Assembly (NCBI GenBank): GCA_937914945.1
Contig: CALGJF010000017.1
Coordinates: 1-17,756 of the forward strand
Reading direction: 5' to 3'
DNA length: 17,756 nt
Source: an uncultured Bacteroidales bacterium
GTDB lineage: Bacteria > Bacteroidota > Bacteroidia > Bacteroidales > Bacteroidaceae
In this document: positions 1 to 6,709 of the stretch, in pieces
Numbering within the stretch: the stretch's first letter is position 1
Layout: each line of letters begins with the position of its first letter
The notes under the pieces: generated by a model
Databases searched by the model: none
What the model was told of the DNA's origin: nothing
What the model saw: the letters and a program-made list of their open reading frames with translations, nothing else
Made by a program: the position numbers and the translations under genes

Positions 1-69
1 GAAAACTTTGATTATTTTTGTGTCAAATCCTGTAACACTTTTTTAGGACGACACACCTATTGGTCTGTA

Positions 70-222
70 TTACTTCTTCAAAGCCGCATCAGCATCTGTT
101 TGGGGAAGCATCTCCTCTGCAAACATGTAAGCACCGGTCTTGGGTGATTTAACCATTTTAACAACCTTTACGAATTTCTCCTTATCACCAGTCTGGAGAG
201 TTGCAACTGCTTTCTTTGCCAT
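70..222 (-). CDS. DUF4295 family small basic protein, probable Bacteroidota-specific ribosomal protein
   Basis: This is a 50-aa lysine-rich protein starting MAKKAVATLQTGDKEK and ending DADAALKK, with a central KSPKTGAYMFAEEM segment. I recognise that pattern as the DUF4295 family, found next to rpmG across Bacteroidota. The start lies 6 nt after the rpmG stop codon, so the two are almost certainly co-translated. Its small size, high basic charge and place in a two-gene ribosomal-protein cluster all suggest a ribosomal role. From memory, a new large-subunit protein named bL38 was seen in the Flavobacterium johnsoniae ribosome structure, and this family is a good candidate for it; I could not verify that link here. 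The gene is short enough to be missed by length cut-offs. Confidence 0.9.
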   Translation of the reverse strand: MAKKAVATLQTGDKEKFVKVVKMVKSPKTGAYMFAEEMLPQTDADAALKK

Positions 223-228
223 CTCTTA

Positions 229-417
229 TTACTTTATTTCTTTGTGAACGGTTACTTTCTTCAAATAGGGGTTGTATTTCTTCAACTCCAAACGCTCTGT
301 TGTGTTCTTGCGGTTCTTTGTTGTAATATAACGAGACATACCGGGAACACCACTTGTTTTCTGCTCTGTGCATTCAAGAATTACCTGAACGCGGTTTCCT
401 TTAACCTTCTTAGCCAT
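229..417 (-). CDS. rpmG: 50S ribosomal protein bL33
   Basis: This 62-aa protein opens MAKKVKGNRVQVILECTEQ and carries the L33 core RYITTKNRKNTTERLELKKYNPYLKK. Its length is normal for Bacteroidota bL33. It has a single cysteine rather than CxxC pairs, so this is the zinc-independent (C-minus) form. bL33 binds 23S rRNA near the E site of the large subunit. It starts 17 nt after the rpmB stop and ends 6 nt before the DUF4295 start, so the three genes form one compact operon read from the promoter at 746-777. Confidence 0.97.
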   Translation of the reverse strand: MAKKVKGNRVQVILECTEQKTSGVPGMSRYITTKNRKNTTERLELKKYNPYLKKVTVHKEIK

Positions 418-434
418 ACTTTTTCCTCCTTTAA

Positions 435-695
435 TTAATCGAGTACTTTAATTTCCTCCCAAGCAACGTGGCCCTTCTTAACAGCATCTTTAAGTGCTGC
501 ATCGAGACCAAGTCGATTGATAGTTTTTAACCCCGCTGCACTCACGCGCAACTGAATCCAACAATCTTCTTCTACATAGAAGAACTTCTTAGTAAACAAG
601 TTCACGTTGAAAAGACGCTTTGTTCTTCTCTTTGAGTGTGATACATTGTTACCCACCATAGCTTTTTTACCGGTGATTTGACAAATTTTAGACAT
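435..695 (-). CDS. rpmB: 50S ribosomal protein bL28
   Basis: This 86-aa protein starts MSKICQITGKKAMVGNNVSH, the usual L28 opening, followed by SKRRTKRLFNVNL and the RVSAAGLKTINRLGLDAAL segment typical of the family. bL28 is a large-subunit assembly protein. It is the first gene of the rpmB-rpmG-DUF4295 operon, with a leader of about 40 nt behind a good Bacteroides-type promoter. The start at 695 is the only ATG that gives the family's normal N-terminus. In related genomes ftsY commonly follows this cluster. It does not begin within the remaining 69 nt of the window. Confidence 0.97.
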   Translation of the reverse strand: MSKICQITGKKAMVGNNVSHSKRRTKRLFNVNLFTKKFFYVEEDCWIQLRVSAAGLKTINRLGLDAALKDAVKKGHVAWEEIKVLD

Positions 696-745
696 CGCTA
701 TATATTTTTTTGTTTATTCTTTTGATACTTACTCAAAACAGAGTG

Positions 746-777
746 CAAAGATATAGATTTTTACATAACCTTGCAAA
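746..777 (-). promoter_or_regulatory. Bacteroides-type promoter of the rpmB operon
   Basis: Read on the minus strand, a TTTG (-33 element, 774-777) is followed after exactly 20 nt by TATCTTTG (-7 element, 746-753), a perfect match to TAnnTTTG. The predicted start of transcription is near 738. It lies in the 116-nt gap between the cinA stop and the rpmB start, so the ribosomal genes need not depend on read-through from tsaD-cinA. Confidence 0.8.
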
Positions 778-811
778 CAAAAAAGCAATTATTTTACAAA
801 AAGTAAAAAGA

Positions 812-1312
812 TTACCCCCTTTCGGTTTCGGCTGCACATTCACAGAAAAATGAGAGCGCGCTAAATACTGCGTGTTCTATATTGGCTTCGCGCCCATTGT
901 CGGCCATTTGCAACAGGCGGGTGAATACATCGTTACCCACAGCCACTGCCATCCACACCGTGCCCACAGGTTTTTCGGGGGTTCCGCCACTGGGGCCTGC
1001 AACGCCCGACGTAGCCACAGCGCAATCTACACTCATCACACGTTGCACTCCTTGTACCATCTGCTTCACCACCTCTTCGCTCACCGCGCCATGGGCTGCG
1101 AGAATCTCCTCGCCTACACCAAGCACGGCGGCCTTTACCTCGTTGCTATATGCCACAACAGAGCCTTTGAACACAGCCGAACAGCCGGCAATGCCTGTTA
1201 CAGCCGCAGCTATTGCACCACCCGTGCAACTTTCGGCCGTGGCAAGCGTGCAGCCACGCTCGACAAGCCTCTCCACTGTCGCTGCTGCAATATCTTTTAT
1301 TTTTTCTCTCAT
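812..1312 (-). CDS. pncC: CinA C-terminal family protein, nicotinamide-nucleotide amidase
   Basis: This 166-aa protein consists only of the CinA C-terminal domain. Visible motifs are AESCTGG (residues 26-32, with the likely catalytic Ser28), VVAYSNEVK (52-60), GAVSEE (75-80) and SGVAGPSGGTPEKPVGTVW (102-120). Family members deamidate nicotinamide mononucleotide to nicotinate mononucleotide in pyridine-nucleotide recycling. The N-terminal molybdopterin-binding-like half of full-length CinA is absent, which is the common short form. I chose the ATG at 1312 (MREKIKD), which leaves 2 nt after the tsaD stop; an upstream ATG at 1357 would overlap tsaD by 43 nt and add a non-family extension. It is probably co-transcribed with tsaD. 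I see no hairpin terminator after it. Confidence 0.93.
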   Translation of the reverse strand: MREKIKDIAAATVERLVERGCTLATAESCTGGAIAAAVTGIAGCSAVFKGSVVAYSNEVKAAVLGVGEEILAAHGAVSEEVVKQMVQGVQRVMSVDCAVATSGVAGPSGGTPEKPVGTVWMAVAVGNDVFTRLLQMADNGREANIEHAVFSALSFFCECAAETERG

Positions 1313-1314
1313 TA

Positions 1315-2337
1315 TTATAATGTAGTACGCGAAAAGGCCGGTTGGTCCATTGCACAAAAATCCTTATCAAGAAATTTGTAATAGCCCACAATACCTATCA
1401 TTGCTGCATTGTCTGTTGTGAAACCGAATTTTGGGATAAAGATTTCCCAACCATATCGTTTTGCATAAGCCTTATAAGCCTCGCGCAACGCCGTATTGGC
1501 CGACACGCCACCCGACAGGGCTATTCGTTTTATACCCAACGCCTTGGATGCCTTATACAGCTTATCCATAAGAATATCCACCACCGTAGCCTCGAACGAT
1601 GCAGCCAAATCCTCTTTATGAGCATCTACATAATTATCGTCATCGGCAACCAATTTGCGCAACGTATAAAGGAATGATGTTTTGAGACCGCTGAAACTAT
1701 AATCAAACCCCGGGATATGCGGTTTGCTGAAGCTATAAGCCTTGGGGTTACCCATGCGGGCCAAACGGTCTATTATGGGACCGCCGGGATATCCCAAGCC
1801 CATAACCTTGGCACATTTGTCCATGGCCTCACCCGCGGCATCGTCTATCGTCTGCCCCACAATCTCCATATCCTTATAGCTGTTCACTTTCACTATCTGC
1901 GAATTGCCACCGCTCACCATAAGGCACAAGAATGGGAATTCGGGGCTCTTATGCTCCTCGCCATCCTCCTTTATAAAATGCGCCATTATGTGCCCTTGCA
2001 GATGGTTCACCTCAATCATAGGCACGCCAAGCGACGCCGCCAATCCCTTGGCAAACGAAACTCCCACAAGCAAAGAGCCCATGAGGCCCGGGCCACGCGT
2101 AAAGGCGATGGCACTCAACTGCTCCTTCTCAACGCCTGCCTTTTTGAGCGCGGCATCCACCACCGGAACGATATTCTGCTCATGCGCACGGGATGCAAGT
2201 TCAGGCACCACTCCACCATACTGCTCGTGTACCGCCTGCCCGGCTGTAACATTGGACAATACGGTTTCGCCACGCATCACCGCAGCCGATGTATCGTCGC
2301 ACGACGACTCAATAGCCAATATATATATATTCTCCAT
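1315..2337 (-). CDS. tsaD: tRNA N6-adenosine threonylcarbamoyltransferase TsaD
   Basis: This 340-aa protein has full family length. It carries the ASKHA nucleotide-binding opening LAIESSCDDTSAAV (residues 7-20), the RGPGLMGSLLVG segment (81-92), the metal-ligand motif HLQGH (112-116), YSFSGLKTS, GGVSANTALR and the C-terminal FTTDNAAMIG containing the conserved metal-binding Asp. TsaD transfers the threonylcarbamoyl group from TC-AMP (made by TsaC) to A37 of ANN-decoding tRNAs, together with TsaB and TsaE. It is essential in most bacteria. The cinA start follows its stop by 2 nt. It is transcribed divergently from the acyltransferase at 2437, with a 99-nt shared upstream region. Confidence 0.98.
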   Translation of the reverse strand: MENIYILAIESSCDDTSAAVMRGETVLSNVTAGQAVHEQYGGVVPELASRAHEQNIVPVVDAALKKAGVEKEQLSAIAFTRGPGLMGSLLVGVSFAKGLAASLGVPMIEVNHLQGHIMAHFIKEDGEEHKSPEFPFLCLMVSGGNSQIVKVNSYKDMEIVGQTIDDAAGEAMDKCAKVMGLGYPGGPIIDRLARMGNPKAYSFSKPHIPGFDYSFSGLKTSFLYTLRKLVADDDNYVDAHKEDLAASFEATVVDILMDKLYKASKALGIKRIALSGGVSANTALREAYKAYAKRYGWEIFIPKFGFTTDNAAMIGIVGYYKFLDKDFCAMDQPAFSRTTL

Positions 2338-2360
2338 AAAATTTTGTCCAAAACTTTACG

Positions 2361-2392
2361 CGAAGATACAATATTATTTCTTTTTATAGAAA
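2361..2392 (-). promoter_or_regulatory. Probable promoter of tsaD-cinA
   Basis: On the minus strand TATCTTCG (2361-2368), a frequent variant of the Bacteroides -7 element TAnnTTTG, lies 20 nt after TTTC (2389-2392), a one-base variant of the -33 TTTG. The distance to the tsaD ATG is about 24 nt. The spacing is right but both elements deviate from consensus by one base. Confidence 0.6.
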
Positions 2393-2409
2393 TTTCAATT
2401 GTTTCTTTA

Positions 2410-2417
2410 TAACTTTA
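2410..2417 (+). promoter_or_regulatory. Possible -7 element for the divergent acyltransferase gene
   Basis: TAACTTTA at 2410-2417 matches TAnnTTTG except for the last base and lies 19 nt before the ATG at 2437. No convincing TTTG sits about 20 nt upstream, so this is a weak call. Confidence 0.35.
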
Positions 2418-2436
2418 CCATGGCGAAAGTTTCATT

Positions 2437-3402
2437 ATGCACATAGATATATACAAAAAAAGCGAAGAACTCCCCACACTGCTCCCCGGCAGCATACAGC
2501 ACTCGGCCGAGATGTTCCGCATGCTATGCAAAAACAGCTCGACCGTCCCATACATGATGGTTGCAACAGAAGATGGTAGCGAAATAGCGCACATTATTAT
2601 AATAAAAAGGAGAGGAATAAAATTGCTGCCACCTGTTGCCGGCTCATGGTTCACCATATACGGCGAAGGGGTTTACAGCCACGACTGCCACAAGCGGGAA
2701 GAGGTTTTCTCGCTATTCATTGAGAAACTTTTTGACATTTTTGACATTTTCAAAAGCCACATAGAGATAAAGGGCATAATGGATTCCCGCTTTGCATACG
2801 CCACGTTAAGCAGGCACCATTTTATACCGATACGCGACCATCGCATATACATATCGTTGCACAGCAAAGCTCCTGAGGAGCGGCTTTTGCGCAACTACCG
2901 CACACTCTTGCGCAAGAGCAAGGAACGCGGCACCACATACCGCGAGGCCGCGACACCCGAGGAGAGAAACCAAGGCCTGCGCTTGCTTAAAAACTATTAT
3001 AAAACAAAGATACGCCGCCCACTGCCACCCAACGACATCATGCAGGGATTACTTGCCGATGAAAGGCAAAAAATGTTCATAGTGGAGAATGGGGAGAAGA
3101 TTATAGGTTGCTCCGTCTGCACATACCACAACGACAATGCATACCTGATATTCAGCTGCGGGCTACGTAAGAGCCACCCGCTGCTATATCCAGGCATTGT
3201 AGCTGTGTGGGCCGCAATAGAGCATGCACACAAAAGCGGATATGCACATATAGAGTTTTTAGAGTCGCGCACACTTATAGGCACACGCTCGGGGTTCAAG
3301 AATTTTTTGCTGAATTTTGGTGGCAAGCAGGTGAGCACGCTGCGTTGGTACCACTTCAAATGGAATTTTATAAATAAAATTTTGCGTGCAATATACGTTT
3401 AA
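2437..3402 (+). CDS. FemAB/GNAT-like acyltransferase
   Basis: This 321-aa protein is cytoplasmic, with no signal peptide or membrane segment. The C-terminal half (about residues 145-295) has the pattern of the FemAB-like GNAT fold: a basic helix RNYRTLLRKSKERG, then MFIVENGEKIIGCSVCTY (213-230), a strand AYLIFSCGLRK, and the end segment GYAHIEFLESRTLIGTRSGFKNFLLNFGG (268-296). The N-terminal half resembles the first, degenerate GNAT repeat seen in these proteins. Relatives transfer amino acids or other acyl groups to cell-wall, lipid or exopolysaccharide precursors, but the substrate here cannot be read from sequence. The receptor gene follows 91 nt later in the same direction, so co-transcription is possible. 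The fold call is likely; the function is open. Confidence 0.75.
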   Translation: MHIDIYKKSEELPTLLPGSIQHSAEMFRMLCKNSSTVPYMMVATEDGSEIAHIIIIKRRGIKLLPPVAGSWFTIYGEGVYSHDCHKREEVFSLFIEKLFDIFDIFKSHIEIKGIMDSRFAYATLSRHHFIPIRDHRIYISLHSKAPEERLLRNYRTLLRKSKERGTTYREAATPEERNQGLRLLKNYYKTKIRRPLPPNDIMQGLLADERQKMFIVENGEKIIGCSVCTYHNDNAYLIFSCGLRKSHPLLYPGIVAVWAAIEHAHKSGYAHIEFLESRTLIGTRSGFKNFLLNFGGKQVSTLRWYHFKWNFINKILRAIYV

Positions 3403-3493
3403 GCAAAAAAGCACGTTAAATTAAAGATAAAGTATATAACGGCAATATACACCGCCGCACACCTGCTTACAAAAGAATAACAAACACAACGAA

Positions 3494-5884
3494 ATGAGAT
3501 TCTACAAACATATCATATTGTTACTCGCGCTGTTTATCTCCACAGGAACTCTTGCACAGAGAGTAACATTCAAAGGAAAGGTAACCAACGAAAAGAGCGA
3601 ACCCATTGAGATTGCCACAGTGAGCATCGTGGGTGAACCCATAGGCACAATTACCGACTTGCAAGGAGGCTACACGCTCAGTTGCGACAGCAAGGACACC
3701 GTTGTAATTGCGTTCAGCATGATGGGGCACCAAACACGCAAACGCACATTCCACAACCCCAAAGACACCATAACATTAAACATAACCTTGCCCACCACCG
3801 ACTACTCGCTCGAAGGGGTGGAGGTAACAGCCCAAGAGAAACAGATGGGCAGCACACAGGAGATTAGCGTACCCAAGCATCTGCGCCTGCAAGCCAGCGC
3901 CAGCGGCAATGCCATAGAGGATATAATATCCACGCAGGCGGGAGTGAGTTCGCACAACGAGCTATCGTCGCAATACAATGTGCGCGGAGGAAATTTTGAC
4001 GAAAACAGCGTCTATGTAAACGGAGTGGAAATATACCGCCCACTGCTCATACGTGCAGGGCAACAGGAGGGACTGAGCTTCCTAAACCCCGACATGGTGG
4101 AAACCGTTGCATTTTCAAGCGGAGGTTTTGAGGCCAAATATGGCGACAAGATGTCGTCGGTACTTGATATCACATACCGCAAACCCCGGCAATTTGAAAG
4201 CACCGTATCGGCAAGCATGCTTGGTGCCAGCGCTTATGTAGGCGTGGGAAACAGGAAGTATAGCTTTTCAAATTCCATACGCTACAAAAGCAACAAATAT
4301 CTGCTTGGTTCATTGGAGACCAAGGGCGAATACGAGCCACAATTCATAGACTACCAAACATACCTCGACTGGCGAATAAACAACAAATGGAGCATAAGTT
4401 TCATTGGTAACATATCGCGCAACGAATATAAATTCACACCCAGCGACCGCAACACCTCGTTTGGTACAATGGAGGATGTAAAGGAGTTCAAGGTATATTT
4501 CGATGGGTGGGAAAACGACCTCTTCACCACCCTCTTCGGTGCAGCAGCTGTCAGCTACATACCCAATGAGTACAACCAGATAATACTGCAAACATCGGCA
4601 TTCCGCACCGAGGAGCAGGTAACCTATGACATCAGCAGCGAATATTGGCTCAACGACATAAACACAAGTGAGAATTTAGGCGTAGGCCGATATATGGAGC
4701 ATGCCCGTAACCGCTTGGAGGCGAACGTGCAGACCACGGCATTAAGCGGCAAGCACTTCTTGAAATCGCACGACATACGCTGGGGTGCAGAGTGGAAAAA
4801 AGAGAAATTTGACGACAAACAACGCGAATGGCAGATGCGCGACTCCGCCGGATACAACATACCGCAAGGCGGCATTTATATGCGCCCCATTTACAGCCTC
4901 ACATCCAAAAACAACGAGAGCAGCAACCATTACAGTGCATATTTGCAAGATACATATAAGTTCAAAAGCCCATGGGGCGTGTTCTCGCTCAATGCCGGCA
5001 TGCGTGTTTCATATTGGGATTGGAACAAGGAGCTGCTTGTATCGCCACGTGCATCGCTGGGATTTATTCCCGAGGCAAACGAGAACATCACACTGCGCAT
5101 TGCCACAGGCATTTATTACCAAACCCCCTTCTACAAGGAGATGCGCGACACGGTAACCGCAAACGGCATCACCACGGTACAGCTTAACAAGGATATAAAA
5201 TCGCAACGCTCCCTGCAACTTGTTCTTGGCGGCGATTACCACTTCAAGATGGTGGACCGCCCATTCAAATTTACAGCCGAGGCGTATTACAAGAAACTCG
5301 ACAACCTCATTCCCTACAACGTGGACAATGTACGCATTGTATATTATGGGGAAAACTGCGCAAGCGGATATGCAGCAGGAGTGGATTTCAAACTTTTTGG
5401 AGAATTTGTGGAAGGCACCGACTCGTGGGTAACATTCTCCATCATGGACACGAAGGAGAAGATAAACGGCAGCAAGATGCTCCCCCGCCCCACCAACCAA
5501 AAGTTCAATTTCTCGTTACATTTTACCGATTATTTTCCCGGCACCGACAAATGGCGCATGACACTGCGTGCCGTGTATGCCGACGGACTTCCATTCGGTC
5601 CCCCGCACACCGGCCGCGAGAGCCAGGTTTTCACAGCACCCGCATACAGACGCGTAGATATAGGCATGTCGTACCGCCTGCTCAACAACGAGGAGGGTAT
5701 CTTCCGCACAGGCATACGCAGGCACATAAAAAATATATGGTTGGGGGTAGACGCATTCAACTTGCTCGATATAAACAACGTAAACTCATATTATTGGATA
5801 AGCGACATCAGCAACAACCAATATGCCGTACCCAACTACCTCACAGGCAGACAAATTAATGCAAAAGTGGTTGTGGAAATGTAA
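3494..5884 (+). CDS. TonB-dependent outer-membrane receptor with N-terminal carboxypeptidase-like domain
   Basis: This 796-aa protein has a signal peptide (residues 1-21, MRFYKHIILLLALFISTGTLA, then Q). It is followed by a CarboxypepD_reg-like beta-sandwich (about 23-90, FKGKVTNEKSEPIEIATVSI and GTITDLQGGYTL), a possible TonB box near LEGVEVTA (106-113), the plug domain (about 125-228, with NVRGGNFDENSVYVNGVEI), and a beta-barrel running to the C-terminus (ending QINAKVVVEM). It imports a scarce ligand across the outer membrane using TonB-ExbBD energy. There is no SusD partner beside it, and at about 800 aa it is shorter than SusC proteins (about 1000), so it is not a classic polysaccharide-locus pair. 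The ligand is unknown. Transcription ends at the hairpin at 5967-5998. Confidence 0.93.
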   Translation: MRFYKHIILLLALFISTGTLAQRVTFKGKVTNEKSEPIEIATVSIVGEPIGTITDLQGGYTLSCDSKDTVVIAFSMMGHQTRKRTFHNPKDTITLNITLPTTDYSLEGVEVTAQEKQMGSTQEISVPKHLRLQASASGNAIEDIISTQAGVSSHNELSSQYNVRGGNFDENSVYVNGVEIYRPLLIRAGQQEGLSFLNPDMVETVAFSSGGFEAKYGDKMSSVLDITYRKPRQFESTVSASMLGASAYVGVGNRKYSFSNSIRYKSNKYLLGSLETKGEYEPQFIDYQTYLDWRINNKWSISFIGNISRNEYKFTPSDRNTSFGTMEDVKEFKVYFDGWENDLFTTLFGAAAVSYIPNEYNQIILQTSAFRTEEQVTYDISSEYWLNDINTSENLGVGRYMEHARNRLEANVQTTALSGKHFLKSHDIRWGAEWKKEKFDDKQREWQMRDSAGYNIPQGGIYMRPIYSLTSKNNESSNHYSAYLQDTYKFKSPWGVFSLNAGMRVSYWDWNKELLVSPRASLGFIPEANENITLRIATGIYYQTPFYKEMRDTVTANGITTVQLNKDIKSQRSLQLVLGGDYHFKMVDRPFKFTAEAYYKKLDNLIPYNVDNVRIVYYGENCASGYAAGVDFKLFGEFVEGTDSWVTFSIMDTKEKINGSKMLPRPTNQKFNFSLHFTDYFPGTDKWRMTLRAVYADGLPFGPPHTGRESQVFTAPAYRRVDIGMSYRLLNNEEGIFRTGIRRHIKNIWLGVDAFNLLDINNVNSYYWISDISNNQYAVPNYLTGRQINAKVVVEM

Positions 5885-5966
5885 TGCACACCGAATAGAA
5901 GCCATACCCACCGTGCAGACACAAGGAGGCACTGTGCGCCCCCCTTACCTCCCGGGATAAACAAAC

Positions 5967-5998
5967 AGAGGGCTGTTCTCCGCAGAGAACAGCCCTCT
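5967..5998. terminator. Hairpin terminator between convergent genes
   Basis: AGAGGGCTGTTCTC (5967-5980) and its exact reverse complement (5985-5998) form a perfect 14-bp stem with a 4-nt CGCA loop. On the minus strand it is followed by a T-rich GTTTGTTTA; on the plus strand it lacks a U-run. It lies between the 3' ends of the TonB receptor (5884) and the Spy-like gene (6020), so it probably serves both. Confidence 0.8.
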
Positions 5999-6019
5999 AA
6001 TAACAGGAAAGAACTATAA

Positions 6020-6535
6020 TTACTTATTTACAGGAGCTTTGGGACAGGCAGGCGCGCCAACAGGGCATTTAGGGCACTTTTTACCATTGAAACAGGGTGC
6101 CTGCTTGCCATGCTTGCCAAAGGGAGCCTTTTTATTCTTGCCCCACGCAGCCTTTTTATTATCCTTGCAGAATATCTGTTGCAACTGACGGCCCGAAAGG
6201 ATTGAAGAGAGTTTCTTGTAATACTTCTTCTCTACATCGACAGCCTTCTCCTGCGCATCGAGGCGCTTGGCTATATTCTCCTTTATCTGCGCATCGGTGG
6301 GATTATCGCACTTGTTACAAACAGGGCGCGCTGCAAATTTAGCCTGCAAATATTCCTTGTAGATTGGAGCAAACTTGGCTGCTGTGGCATCGTCGAGCAT
6401 AAGTCTCTTTTGCATACGTTCGACACGTTTCTCTATCCTCTGTTCGGGAGTGGGAGCCTGTTTTTTCTCTTGTGCACACACTGCGCTGCTCATCATCACA
6501 ACAGCGGCAAGAATCATTAAAAATTTCGCTTTCAT
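6020..6535 (-). CDS. Secreted Spy/CpxP-like protein with Cys/Lys-rich tail
   Basis: This 171-aa protein has a clear signal peptide (MKAKFLMILAAVVMMSSAVCA, then QE) and is therefore periplasmic. Residues about 28-120 are charged and helical: TPEQRIEKRVERMQKRLMLD, then FAPIYKEYLQAKF, then KKYYKKLSSILSGRQLQQIF. This is the spacing of Spy/CpxP-type periplasmic proteins, where the last segment corresponds to the LTxxQ repeat. The mature part has seven cysteines, including CxxC pairs at C73/C76 and C154/C157, and a tail from about 124 very rich in Lys, Gly, Pro and Cys. Family members act as periplasmic chaperones or envelope-stress and metal sensors. The Cys tail suggests metal binding, which is inference. 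It stands alone between two terminators. Confidence 0.7.
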   Translation of the reverse strand: MKAKFLMILAAVVMMSSAVCAQEKKQAPTPEQRIEKRVERMQKRLMLDDATAAKFAPIYKEYLQAKFAARPVCNKCDNPTDAQIKENIAKRLDAQEKAVDVEKKYYKKLSSILSGRQLQQIFCKDNKKAAWGKNKKAPFGKHGKQAPCFNGKKCPKCPVGAPACPKAPVNK

Positions 6536-6573
6536 AATTTAGTCAGTTTTAATAGTTGTCTTTAATTCTTTAC

Positions 6574-6610
6574 AACAGGCTGCAACGACCTCTGCTCAAT
6601 GAAGCCTGTT
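6574..6610. repeat. 8-bp inverted repeat upstream of the Spy-like gene
   Basis: AACAGGCT (6574-6581) and AGCCTGTT (6603-6610) are perfect inverted copies separated by 21 nt, centred about 57 nt upstream of the start codon at 6535. This could be an operator for a dimeric regulator or a leader hairpin. No TAnnTTTG element is visible in this upstream region, so an alternative sigma factor is possible. Confidence 0.45.
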
Positions 6611-6654
6611 ATTCATTTGATTGCATAAAGCCGGAAAGGTTTAATGCCGCATGC

Positions 6655-6686
6655 AAAAAAAGCAGCCGCCCTGTTACGGGCGGCTG
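6655..6686 (-). terminator. Intrinsic terminator of the acyl-CoA ligase gene
   Basis: Read on the minus strand, CAGCCGCCC (6678-6686) pairs perfectly with GGGCGGCTG (6663-6671) around a 6-nt loop, followed by a short C and seven T residues (6655-6661). This GC-rich 9-bp stem plus U-run is a textbook rho-independent terminator, 24 nt beyond the stop codon at 6710. Confidence 0.92.
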
Positions 6687-6709
6687 AAATATCGTATGTC
6701 AATGATAGA

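Noticed and set aside
1..69. Possible start of ftsY on the minus strand
   Set aside because: No ATG is present, and every GTG or TTG I tried in this stretch runs into a stop within a few codons, so the next gene must begin outside the window.
2320..2332. AT dinucleotide run
   Set aside because: It falls in tsaD codons for Ile-Tyr-Ile near the N-terminus and is explained by coding. It is too short to call a variable repeat.
1717..2412. 231-codon open frame on the plus strand over tsaD
   Set aside because: The tsaD frame has full-length family motifs. The opposite frame is rich in His, Arg and Leu with no domain pattern, typical of an antisense shadow.
2730..2755. Short tandem repeat TTTGACATT in the acyltransferase gene
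   Set aside because: Two copies that encode FDIFDIF in an intact frame. Nothing suggests a slippage switch.
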